From Undaria pinnatifida (Eukaryota; Sar; Phaeophyceae; Laminariales; Alariaceae), in contig JABAKD010000025.1 of the NCBI GenBank assembly GCA_012845835.1, positions 22,092,923 to 22,156,922 of the forward strand: a DNA stretch of 64,000 nucleotides, given 5' to 3'. The position numbers and the translations under genes are program-made. The first letter of the stretch is position 1; each line of letters opens with the position of its first letter. The notes under the pieces were generated by a model that saw nothing but the letters and a program-made list of their open reading frames with translations, made no database searches and was not told where the DNA came from. Of the stretch, positions 38,801-52,100 are shown in pieces.

Positions 38801-40119
38801 GCTTGGAGCTCGGCAACTTCCGCTGCAACCCCCTTTGCGTCGGGATGACTCGACGGCAAAGCACAACAATAACGATTTTATGATACGTGAGCTTGTGTCT
38901 TGATCTTCCACTCCATCCACCATCTCTCCGCAAAAAAGTTTTTCTCCGGTGGTAGCAAAACAGTCGCTTCTTTTCGTAGCGCAGATCACAGAATTAACCA
39001 CTCTGTAGTAGCAGGGGCAAGCAATCCCCCCCCGTCCTCCCTCCCTCCCTCCCTCCCACGTAAGATATACATGTATTAGTTGGCCTCGGTTGGCACCGAC
39101 TCTGTAAAACATTGTATACGAAGAATGTATATGGGGGTTGGCGTTGGTTGGCAACGACGCAGTAAGGAATGTCAATCACGGCGTGAACTAGACAACCAGG
39201 GTACCGTTTTTTTTTGTTCTTGTTTTTGGCAGTCACCATGATGGTTATCGAGTTAGATCATATTGTGCGGGGTGGAGAATCGTAGCTCCGCACAAGGGGA
39301 ATGACCGCATCACGTAGTGTGAATACGGTAAGGCACTCACGATGCAGCTACATAGCAATACCCATTGAGGTGGTCACACCATAAAACAAAGTAAAACTCA
39401 TTGGCGCGTTCATCCATAAGCAAGGAAATAGGCACAAGATGCCGCCGAAGTCCGCCTTACGATTGGATCTTGGAAGGATGCAGTTCACCCTGCATGCGAC
39501 TCGCCGAACACCTCAAGGCGCTTCGCCCTTGGTGCAAGCAATGTCTGCCTGGTTGGTGAAAACCCGACGTGCTCCGTCCCGGCATAGCCGGGATGCGAGG
39601 GTCTATGGTCATATACGACTACGGCCATGCACATACTAGCTGAAAGTACGCCCCTCCCCCCGCCCCCCCCCTGCCCCTCTATAGGTCGCATGCCTTGGGG
39701 GATTTTCGCCACTCTCCCTCTGGTTGACTCCCATCTCGAGAGCTATGTGTGCACATGCTATTCGATATACACGAAGCCTACCAGTCGTAGGCGCTTTCCT
39801 GGCAAGTGGTCTTGTTCTTTTTTGTTTACAAGAAAGGACCTCCCATGGAGAGACCAAGACTGCCCTGTGCGGGGGTGCACCCGTTGTCGCTACCCGATAG
39901 TGACCCTGGAACTCTCACCGACAAGGCGGCAGCAGCGGGTAGGTAGGTGATTATTTTGGCGCAGCGTGTAGCTTTTCACTACACACGACTCCATTGCTAG
40001 TTCCTCGATAGCTAAAAATTACGCGCACCATGAAAGCTTACGACTACACCGCAAAATGAAACCGGGGGGGGGGGGGGGGGTCACTCGCGCGAGCAACCCC
40101 GAGCCACCGCATGAAAAAA

Positions 40120-40154
<35 letters not shown>

Positions 40155-43100
40155 AAAAACAAGGTTAGTCCCCCTGCGAGCGTTTGGTCAATAATTGATT
40201 GCGATGTTGGAGGGGGGGGCACTATAGCGGGGGGTGGTGGGGGCTTGAAAAATTGATTGGCTTTCGTACTGTTTGAAGGCGCTATTAATAGTTTTGTTGT
40301 GCTAGGGGGTTGGAGGGGGCGGGTCAGGGGGGTTGAGACATTCACTCATTCGTGCTGTTTCAAGACAGTCCTTGTTTTTTTTTGTCCTGCATAGAGGGAG
40401 ACGATATATACACTGTAGTTGCAAAGGGAGTCGCCGACCTATATCCTTAATGAGGACACACAACCCGTAATACGCGCGATCGGAGTATCACACACAACTT
40501 GCAGAAGATGAGTTTCGACAAAATATTCGATCTAACAGCGCTGGAGTGTATTTTAATTTGTATAAAATATATACGCGCGATCGGAGTATCACACACAGCT
40601 TGCAAAGATGAGTTTCGACAGAATCTTCGATTATTTCACATCTGGAGTGTATTGTTTTTATAATATATATATATATTCCATGGTGAAAATATATACTATT
40701 CCTATCGTTATTAATTTAATACAGAGTATTTAATTTCCGTGTTCGACGAGGGACGAGTAGTCACCTCCCCTACCTGTTCGTTATATATATTTATTTTATA
40801 TTTTATTAGAGTCGGGTATTTGGGGGTGAGGGATAGAGTTCCCCAACCATTGGGAAGGAAGGTGGCCCTAAGAGAAGAAACCAGGAACGTGTGCACCCTT
40901 TCTTTACGTGCCACCAGCACGGGGGGCGTTTTTCGCTCCAACAGACGTCATGTGTATGGTACCGAGATCTGTTCCGCAAGACGCGTGCTACGATAAGATA
41001 GGGATATTACTGTAGCGCAATTTTTTTTTTCTTGTGTGTGTGTTTGATGGCTATTTTGTTTGTTTTTTTTCTCCTAACCTCCTGGAACAAAACCGGCGGA
41101 AAAAAATGAAAAAAAAAAAAAGTGAAAAAAAAAACAATGCGCTGTTGTTTTGCATTCCAGCACCTAGTATGCTTTTTGGTGTGTGTGTGGTGCACCAGAT
41201 TCTAAGAATTTTCTGAGCTCCGCAAGGGTAGGGGGCGGGCACTCAGAGTGAGTGTCGTCTGCAGGTCTGCCAATTGAGCAGGTCCTCGGAGAGTATTCAC
41301 TTTCTTAGCCTTCGTAGTCGTAGCTTTATTCGATTCCACCAGAGCCCCGGATGGCTTCTGAAACCGGAGGCTCGTGCCTCCGATCTATTTTTTTATTATC
41401 CCGAACATAAAGCGCCAACCTTGCCAAACGAAACCCATCCAAATGATCTCAATTCGGATAATTTCATGCCTTTCGAGGCCGTATCTTAACAGCTCCCAAC
41501 ATGAGCGAGCCCAATATCAACACCACCCGAAAAATGATTCCGAAGGCATTCGTTCGCACGGCCCGACCAAGCGTCTATGCCTTAGTCCAAAAACAAAAAC
41601 GTACTCGTGAAATTGCTTGACCAATGACTAACCGGTAGTTCCTCTCTTGAGAAGCTGAATCGGACAGAGGGTATACCCCTTTTTGGCGCAAAAACTGCAG
41701 CCCCTACCGTGGGATGGCTCTACTCGTGAAATTGCTTGACCAATCACTAACCGGTAGTTCCTCACTTGAGGGGCTGAATCGGACAGAGGGTATACCCCTT
41801 TTGGCGCAAAAACTGCAGCCCCTACCGTGGGGTGACTCTACTCGTGAAATTGCTTGATCAATGACTAACCCGTAGTTCTTCAATTGAGGAGCTGAATCGG
41901 ACGACCCGACCCGACCCGACCCGACCCGACATGACCCGACCCGACCCAAGCCGCGGGACCTATGCTATGAGATTTCGAGCACCTTTCTTCGACCCGACCC
42001 GACTCGACCAACGAGGTTTTCTTATGAAAATTTAGAATTCCCTGATCCAACCCGACCCATCCCGAGAGATTTCGAACACCTTCGTTTGGCCCAACCCGAC
42101 TCGACCAACGAACTTTTTCTTTTCATGATATTTGAAAGGCTCACGACCCCACCCGAGGCCCATCGCGTGAGATTTCGAACGCCTTCCGATCCGACCCGAC
42201 CCGACCAAGCTCGACCGGTGTTTTTTTTTCTTGTGTAATGCGTCTTCTGACCCGACCCAGGGTGAGCCCTGAAATCCCCCGTTTTTTTTCTTTTTTCTTT
42301 CTGAGACTTCTCTCTTCGCGCAAACAGTGCTGCAAAAAAAAAAAAAAAAAACAGAAAAAAGAAAAAAGGGAGTCAACCCTCCGTAGGGGCTGCAGTTTTT
42401 GCGCCAAAAAAAAGTCTACCCTCTGTCCGATTTATCTCCTCAAGTGAGGAACTACGGGTCAGTCATTGATCAAGCAATTTCACGGGTCGGATCGGGTTGG
42501 GTCGGGTCGGGTCAGGAGTTTTTAAAACATCACGGGTCGGGCCGGATCACCCTGACACGATCCGACCCGCGACACGTGATCCAACACATGAGTAGCCCTG
42601 GAAGACAACAAACAAAAATGGCACACAATTCTCTCTCTACCAAACGCGGCATGCATCATTGTTCGCACCTCCCTCTTCTTCAAGAGCTTTCTGTGGGCGA
42701 TCCTGACCATCACCAAGCCCTGTATGACGGCCGCGGCGTCTCGCTCTTTCCTTTCGCCGCGCTGCGGGAGGGACCGAACCATCAGCCTCAACGCCGCCCT
42801 CGCTCTGGCTCCGGCGTCTGTATATACACATAGTATATATACATATGGTCAGGGTGAAAAATATCATACAAATATGATATGATTTTCCTCATTCGAGGGA
42901 CACGCTAGACCAAGCTACAGGGGGGGGGTACCCCTTTTTTCAACTACCGGGCGTAAGCCACTCGGGGGGGGGGGGGGGGGGGGTTGGGGGGGGATGTTAA
43001 TACCCCTTTATTTACTACGGGGTTTGAGCCACTCGGGGGGGGGGGGGGGGGGGGGTTGGGGGGGGATGTTAATACCCCCTTTTTTACTACGGGGTTTGAG

Positions 43101-46100
43101 CCACTCGGCGGGGGGGGGCGGGGAGGGCGGGAGGGAAGGTACCCCTTTTTTATGGGTTTGAGCCACTAGGGGGGGGGAGGAGGGGAGGGGGGGGATGTTA
43201 ATACAGCTTTTTCACTACGGGGTTTGAGCCACTCGGCGGGGGGGGGGGGGGGGGGAGGAAGGAGGGTACCCCTTTTTTATGGGTTTGAGCCATTTGGGGG
43301 GGGGGGGAGGGGAGGTGGGGGATATTAATACCCCTTTTGTTTACTACCGGGTTTGACGGGGGGGGGTACCCCCATTTTTCACTACCGGTTTTGAGCCACT
43401 CGGAGAAGGGGGGGGGGGGTACCCTATTTTTTTCAATACCGGGTTTAAGCCACTCGGGGGGGGCACCCTCTTTTTTTACTACCGGGTTTGAGCCACTCGG
43501 GGGCGGTACCTCGGTTTTTTCACTACCGGGTTTGAGCCATACGGGTACCCCCTTTTTTTAGTACCGGGCTTGAGCCACAGAAGGAGGGGGGGTACCCCCT
43601 TTTTTTAGTACCGGGCTTGAGCCACAGAAGGAGGGGGGGTACCCCCTTTTTTTAGTACCGGGTTTGAGCCATAGACGGAGGGGGGGTACCCTCTGTTTTT
43701 AGTACCGGGTTTGAGCCATAGAAGGAGGGGGGGAACCCCCTTTTCTCAGTACCGGGTTTGAGCCACACGGGGGGGGGGGAACCCCCTTTTCTCAGTACCG
43801 GGTTTGAGCCACACGGGGGGGGGGGAGGCACCCCCTTTCATTAGTACCGGGTTTGAGCCATTCGGGGGGGGGGGGGGGGTACCTCCGTTTTTCACTACCG
43901 GGTTTGAGGCGGTCGCACGACGTACGCCACTGATAAAAACAAAACTAAGCGATGTTTTCTTGGCGCAGTATATAGCTAGCTATCCATTCCATATCGGATT
44001 GATATCGCAACTAAAAGAAAAGAAAGAGCACCTTAAAGGGCACAGAGGGGGGGGGGGGGGGGGGGGGGGGTTACTCGCCCAAGTGACCCCGAGCCACACT
44101 GCAAAAATGTCCCCAATGACTGGCCCCTCTATCGTAGGCTGGACCGCCGCCGTTTCGTGGTACGCATACTATATCCTATGTAAAGGACGTGTGCTACGAT
44201 ATAGGTATTAAGGTATACCTTTTCTTGGCGAAAATACTTTCAGAAACTACGAGGCTCCTAAACCCAAAATCATCGGAAAATACGCCCCCTCAATTTTTTG
44301 CAATGAAATCTCGTTGTGGTATACCTAGGCCATGGGATTTTCTTTTTTCTTCTTCATCAGGTAGTAGTATTGTAGCAGTTTTTTTGTCAGTTTAACTCAA
44401 ATTTCTGGGTCAAGCAGGACGGACATGTCTCTTGAGCTCCCAAAAATTGAGGAAACCTCAGAAGAAAACGAAATAGCGTGCTGCACACTCCTCTATCGTA
44501 ACGCGCGCCAAAGATCACTTCAACGGTGGTACCGTAGTATTAGACTGATTTTACGGAACCCCCCGCCCCCCGCCCCCCGCCCTAAACAAGAGGTTTTCTT
44601 TAACGAACGATTGTTTCATGGCCCGCTCGACACGGGGAAGGGTTGCTTTTACGTGAAGAAAAAATGTGTTCATTTTGTTTCATGTCGTGCAAAGGTCTAT
44701 CGAACGATGTCGTCGAGGCGGTAACGGACACCGTACTCCAGAAGATGCGGCCGGGAGCCCGGTTAAAAAACGAACGATTTCATTAAAGAACAGATGGGGG
44801 GGGCACCGTAGAGCGACTCGTTATACATAAATCGTATCCCGATTCTCATTTCCAATTCGATGCGAGTGGACGTGTGAAGAAAAGGGCTGGAGTATTTCTC
44901 GCGATAAAAACGAAGGCTCGTATCGTAGTCCCCGGATCTGAGTTACGCGTCTACGGCGGGAGAAAAGAGACAGAAAAAAAGTGCGAACATAAGACAATAG
45001 ATGGGATGAGCAAAGCAAAACAAATGTCGAACATAATCCATTCTCGTGAATGCTTCCGAATCTCTCGCTCATATACGGTCGTAAAAACCTATTGTTTGTT
45101 GGTGTAGCTTAAGAAACGATTGCATGCCGGCTGAGTATCGTCCCGAAACAACAACAAAAACAAAAACGCAAAAGAAGGGTTGAGACGTGTGAGTCTATGA
45201 TACCCCCCCCCCTTAAAACCAGCGATATTCGTTTAACGAACGAGCGTCTCATGGCTGCTCGACACAAGGAAGGATGCAATTAATATATGTATATATACTC
45301 GGTTGTATGCAAAGGGCTATCAAACGATGAAGTCGGGGTGGCAAAAGGCGCCGCATCTCAGGAGATACGGCCGAAAACTGGGTTCAAGGAGCGGCAATTT
45401 CGTTGAAGAAAAGCTCGGGGTGCCGCCGTAGGACGACTCGGACGTCTAAGGACATGTATATGGTGCCCACAAGCCGGCACCCTGAAAACGTGTAGGGACG
45501 TAGCCGTAGTTATCCCCCCGTTGCTGTCTCCGGAAGCGGCCACACCAGAACCCAAGCGAAAGGCTTTCGAAGCTGCCTCCCGTGCGCAAGAAGAGAGCGC
45601 GCATCAAGGTGCCGAAATCCGACGCGCTCTAACAAAGTGGCTCTTTCATCAAGATACTACAGCTTGCCCCTTCGTGTGACTCCTCGCCGAACAACCTCGC
45701 GGCGCCTCGCGCTTGGAGAACGCTTGCCGTTGCTTCGGGTGAAAAACCGTCGTGTTCCGTCCCGGCGTTATGGTGGAGATGCGAGGATCTATGGCCATAC
45801 GACCACGGCTGTACATGAAGACCAAGGCTGCGGTTGGCGGGGGGGGTGGGGGGGGTGCCCCCTTTCCCCCCCCCTTTTCCCCTGCTAGACTTGAGACTCA
45901 CCGACGAAAATACTTGGAGCGGCTTGTTTGCTTTTTCGCGCAACGTAGGCGGCCAACTCGTTTTGCGGACTCATTGCTACAATCGCGAAAGTTAAAACAG
46001 CACGCGGAGGCTTAAAAAGACCGCAAAAGGAACCGGGGGAGGGGGGGGGGGGGGGGGGGGGGGCACGCAGCACGAAGTGACCCTCGCGAGCCACACCCTT

Positions 46101-49100
46101 AATCCGTGACTGGTTTGTATCTGGTGCCTTTTTTATTACCTGGTATATGATAAGCTGGTTTGACCGGTGAGGTTATTTGTTCGGGCGGGGGGGGGGGTTG
46201 GTCCGACGTAGGATAGGGTACGGCAGGGCTTGCTTTGACCGCGGCTCGGTGCTTGACCCCCCTGTACCTTTGAAGTCTGGAAAAATGGTGCTGGTGTATA
46301 ATTTGGTTGGTTGGTTGGTTGGTTGGTTTCGTTGGTTTCGTTGGTTGGTGTGTTGGTTGGTTTGGTTAGTTGGTTGGTTGGTTGGTTGGTTCGGTTGGTT
46401 GATTGGTTGGTTTGGTTTGGTTTGTTGGTTGGTTGTTTGTTCAGTCAGTTGGTTGGTTGGTTGGTTTAGTTGGTTGGTTGGTTGGTCAGTTGGTTGGTTG
46501 GTCAGTTGGTTGGTTGGTTGGTTGATTGATTGGTTGGTTGGGTTTTTTGGTTGGTTGGTTGGTTGGTTTGTGGTTGGTTGGTTTGTGGTTGGTTAATCGG
46601 TTGGTTGGTTGGTTGGTTGGGAGACGCCCCGGCATTCAGAGACCGCATCGGACTAAACAACAGGTCCACCTCTATCGCAACACGCGTTGTAAATCACACA
46701 GATCACACAGATCACACAGATCACACAGATCACACAGATCGTTAGGTCATCAGTTCGTTAGATCGCTTCCCTCGCAAACGGAAGCGTTGGTTCGAAAGCG
46801 TGGTGAGCTTTAATTAAGCTTTATTTTTCCCCGTGCGCGGGAGGGTGATGAATAAATAAATAAATTTGAATAATATATAATCAGAATCCACGATAAAAAC
46901 AGGGAAAAAAAAACTACGATATATCCCCCTTTTTCTTTCAATTAATGCCCGTGTTTTCGGTTCTGATTGTTACTACCGTTATACTCTCCAGCGTAGCATT
47001 AACAGCGAGCGGCTTCTGTACGGGGTCGACCGGACCCTCCTGACCTGCTCTCGTGATCGCCTCTGCCGCCCTCCGAAACCTGCTCGCAATGCTCGCGGCT
47101 GCTGCTGCTGCTGTCTTCGGTGCGTGCACGCTCCTCCCGCTTACGGGCTGTCTCGAAACGGCAAAAGACAAGCACAGGGAGCAAAAGACCTATACCCTTT
47201 GCAACTATTAATAGTAACAACAGCATAACATGATACACCGACTGCTTCTACAACGGAAACAAATTAATATCTTGAGCGAGTATGAATGAGTCCAATGCGG
47301 GGCGTTGTGCCGTAGGGTTTATGGGTGTGTAGTGTGTGTCCATCGGGGAGTCGGGTTTTCACTGGAAAGACCCGCTGCCAAGGGCTTCTCGAGTGTTCCG
47401 CACATTACAAGAGCCTAGCGATCTGGTGTTAGCCAAGGCGAAAAGCTCCGTCTTTTATCGTAAAGTCCATGCAGCAGAAAATAAAATCCGAACAATAAAT
47501 CCCGGCACCAATCAATGTCGACTGTATCCAGGGCGAGAAGATGCGTGAACAAAAAAACTCATTTATTACCAGGCGCGGAAAGATGCTGGAGTAGCTTTTT
47601 CCCCGGATGTTGTTTTGGTAAGAAAAGGACAGAAAAGTGATGTTCATTTGTATTCGAGAAACGCTACGGGTGTTCACAGCAATTTTTTACGACGTCTTTT
47701 GGCCAGATCTCGGGATGCGCCAGGTTCACATGTAATCCGTGAAGAAAAAAAGCACACGCACACGGATTTGAGACGTGAACGAAGGAAATCCAGAAAAAAC
47801 AAATGTTTGAAATATATGTCAGCTGTGAGTTCGATCAATTTTACCGTTGATGCTAAATTTTGCAAAGTGCGTGATACTCCGGTCTCTTTCCTATCAATAG
47901 ACAATTTCCTTCGAGAATGTTCCGGTTCAACTCTGACGCTCTACTTATGTTGCTTTTTCTACCAGGTAGTTCTGATATTTACGATTGCGAGTATAGCAAT
48001 GAACCAATCGAAGCTACTGAACATTGCCTCGATACGATGGGTAAGTGTCTAAAACCCGTATTACCCTCTACCGCGCGCTTTTTTCTCTTTTTGAAGATGC
48101 ACGAATCCGCCGGGTTTGGTCAAGGGTTCATAGGTGATGTGTCTGGCGGAGGCATGAATTGCGTCAGCTGTGATATATGCGTGTACCACCTTGGGTTGTG
48201 TGTGTTTTTCCCTGGGGTATTCCTCAGCTCCAGAGTGACTGGAGCCTATCCTGTGACCACGGACTTGATTACGCGAGTTAATGTGAGAACAACAACAACA
48301 ACAACAACAACAACAATATCTCTTAACTGTATCGGCTCTCTGTGTTTTTCAACAAAATCGAAACTGTGCCAGATACTCTCATGGCTTAGCGCCAACCAAA
48401 CAGTACATGACAGATTAACGCTACGATAGAGGTTTAAAAAGACCACCTTGCGGGTAAAGCATTTTCCGACAGAACGGGGCTTCTCAGCCCCCTTTAGAGC
48501 CCCCCAATTTTGTTTCCCCCTTTTCTAATTCTAAGCAAATTTTCCCCAAACACGGGACTCCAGTTGTGAAGATGTTAACCCTCAATCGTCGTCGGAAGAC
48601 ACTCTCGTTATGCAACACCATTTCTGCAATCCCTATCAAATAGACCATGGCTTGGTTTCATCGGGCTGTTCTTACAATTTTTCTTAAACTATAAACAATA
48701 ACAAAAAGAAAAGGTTTTGGGCGAGGTATGTATGGCGCTCTTCAAGCGAAAGCACCTCCTAAATAAATCGAAGCACCCCCACCGTACTACCAGTAGCGTA
48801 ATATATATAATACTTTCGGACGCGGGGGGGGGTCTTTTGCCCTTGACCAAGTTGTAACTTCCATCGTTTTAGAGAGTGGGTACTTTGATTTTTGTTGTCA
48901 AAAATGCAAGATTTTTTCCACCCACCTGTGGAGAGAAAGGCGCGCTTTCCTCATGGAAATTCCTACGAGTAGTAACGAAAACGCGAAGAAGAAGAAGAAG
49001 AAAAGGACGATTTTGTACTGTGAGTCGGTGGAGTTTCACGAATGCCAAGTATTCAGTCGGTGACGCCGCTCGCCAACCGAAATTGACTTTTTGTCCACGC

Positions 49101-52100
49101 AAGTCGGCCGGCGAAGCCAGCTGACGGCCAGCCAGCCAGTTTGCCGACTTGCGAAGTCGGGCGTGCGAAGCGAGAAAAGATGCAAAAAACTAGCCTCCCA
49201 GGGTGGGCCCCGGTCCCAAAAAAGAAAAGATGTATCCCGCATTAAATAGCCTTCCTACAAGTATTTTATAGAGACCCAGTAAGTCGGATAGTCGGCGCCT
49301 CCGGGGATCGGCTAACTAACTGTCAGTCCGACTAACAGGTATTGATACTTGGCGACTCGAGTCTAACTAGCTATCAATATAGTTGGGCGCTTCAGTCGTG
49401 CCGACTCACAGCTCTAGGAATATATTATAAAAATTAAAATACACTCCAGCTGTGAGATCGAATATTTTGTCGAAGCTCATATTTGCAAGCTGTGTGTGAT
49501 ACTCCGATCGCGCGCATTACGGGTTATGTGTCCTTATTAAGGATATAGGTCGGTGACTCCCCTTGCAATTACAGTGTAGCTATCAGGGTAAACAGGGTGA
49601 TGTTAGGCAGTCTGTGCGCGGGAACTATAAAGCCCGTTTCTGAGGGGGACAAAATCTGACAGCCGTGGAAGGAAATGCATCAGTTTATCAAGTGGGTCCT
49701 GTAAGTCGAATAACCGGCGAGGGGAGGGCGGAGGATATATATACGAGTATCCAAATATATATGGGAAACAAAAATCGCTATTCGGCACGTCATATGCTAG
49801 ATGATAGGCGCGCCGAAAACTTTTTTTTTTCGTCTTGTTATTTACTCTGAAAAGTGCAAACCCGACGAACAAAACTCTATTTTCCATATCATCGTGTTAA
49901 GGTAGGATTAGTAGGGTAGTAGCCCGTTTGACCACCTGCAAAACGTTAACCAATAGCTTACCCAAACTAAGCCTCATAACGCTCTCCTCCCCTTCAAACG
50001 GCGGGATAGCAAGTCGGCCGGATATACGGGCGGACCTGTCAATATCCAAGCCGTTTCATTTCCTGAAGATACCAGGGAGAGGATTTTTCAAGTTCGACAT
50101 GGGGAAAGTCTGAAAAGTTTTATTGTGGTGGGTGGTGGGACTCGAGCCCACGACCCGAAAAAATCATGGTATCTGTCGACGACGCCATTTGTTAAGGAAT
50201 TAGTTGGGTATTAGTCCGTTTGACCACTTGCAATAGGTTAACCAAAAGCTTGCCCAAACTAAGCCTTGAACCAATAGCCTAGGTATGCGAAAACATCAAT
50301 TTTCGCAAAAAAATAAGGACACCAACTCTGCCGATCTTCTTTTTATTTATTTTCCGGAGGGGTGAGGTGAAGGAGTCCCGTCATTCAGCAAGCACCCGAG
50401 TTTTCTTCAGCAACAAAAACGTTATCTACGTTTTCGACTGATTCTTACCACGATAGCCCCCCCCCCCCCCCCATACCAGCGATTTTGTTTAACGGACGTT
50501 TTTGTGGCTGCTCGACACGAGGAAGGATGCTACGATGAAAAAAAAAGCCGTACCATATTTTTCTTGTGTGCAATGCCGGTATGGTCAAACCATGACTCAG
50601 AGGGGGCAAGGGGTACCGTTTTTCATGAGATACGACCGGGAGCTGATTTCCAAACCGGCGGTTTCGTTAGAGATAAGTTGGGGGGGGGGCTACAGTAGAA
50701 CGACCCCTTCATCGAGGCACGCGTTATTCTGCCACGAGGAAGTCATAATAGTTGTGGTGCCATCTTTTACCTCGTGCTGGCGCTATGATTTATAGCGGTT
50801 GCAAGTCCCCCATCATATATATATATTCTTCGTATATATATATATATATTTATTTTCATGAGTCTTTTCTTTTCGCTTTTTTTTCCGTTGTCACCGTGCG
50901 TGGCCGAATTGTTTTATGCGTACCACGGTTCGAGAAAAACATTTGACTAAAGCCACGTGCTTTTGTTGCGACTCGGTCCCTTGACAAGAAAAAAAAAAAA
51001 GTGTCTCGCTTTTTGTATGCTTACGCTTCGTTTTTTTGTTTCATTTTTTGTTGTATGTCACGTATTTTTGGTTTACGATCCGTTCCTTCTTGCGTTTTTT
51101 GTTCGTTCGGTAGGGACTCGACCCGTACCGTGGACACCTCGGTTGTTGCCGGTGCTGGTTGTGCTGCTGCCGCTATTTCTGCTGCTGCTGCTGCTGATGT
51201 CGGAATGGTGGTTGGTGTTGTTGTCGTTGTTGTCCTCATGGCTCCTGCTAACCTAGCCCCGACGTCGGCTCTCTTCTCCATGACCGACGAGAGAACGGCC
51301 GCGACAGCCGCCCCTCCCGCATCCTTCATCGACTGCCCAATCGTTTTCCGGTTCTGTCGCCGTAGGTGTCTGCGGTACGCGCGCTTTATCGTGGAACGCA
51401 AAGGTTTTGCGGAGAGCGGGAGAAGGGGTGGAGGAAAGTGTTTGTGCTGCGGGCGGTAAAATGGGGGTGGGGGCGCAGGCTACGGTCAAGGCTGGGGATT
51501 ACCAGAGTTTTTTTTTTCGGTTACGAAGCCAAACGCGACAACTAAAGAGAGAAAAACAGTTGGTACCCGCGGTGTGAGTATGGGTAGGGTTCGGTGTCGT
51601 TTCGCCTCGGGTGTCTACGGTACGCGAGCTTTCGATGAAAAACATTCGCGCTGGGAGAGAGGGAGGGAAGGGAGGGGGGAGATGGGGGAAAGCTGAAGGT
51701 GTGAGGAGAGTTTTCAGGTCCACGCAGGAAAGTCCATGCGTTGGGAGTTGCAGAAAGGGATCGTTGGGTCAAAGCGGTGGAATTCGGTGAGTTGTTTCCG
51801 TAAAAACAAAACTGCAAGGACGTGCCTTAGCCACAAGGTTCAAAGATTTCGTCGAAAACTCCTTGTTGCAAGGTGTTTATGTATTGCCGTCAATCGTGCG
51901 GGCTACGAGCGCGGGGGGGGGGGGGGGGGGGGGGGTATGTCCTGCATCTGCTGTCAGTAATCACTCGGGTTTCGTACGGTCGAAACAGGACACGGGCCTG
52001 TTCCTATATCGTCTCCCTCTACCATAAACAAAAATATATATTGCGGCTCATTTCGATACGAGTCGACGAGGGAAGACCGAGCTAAAGTATTGTCTCGACA

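Noticed and set aside
46177-46596. Trp/Leu/Val/Gly open frame
   Set aside because: Artefact of the (GGTT)n repeat.
47615-48429. Plus-strand frames of 145 and 170 codons
   Set aside because: No recognised domain, AT-rich, no splice evidence, and located in an intron of the minus-strand gene.
51560-51700. Additional IQ exon upstream of exon 7
   Set aside because: Similarity to exon 7 is limited to the acceptor side; no in-phase donor follows and the frame decays, so it is listed as a pseudo-exon.
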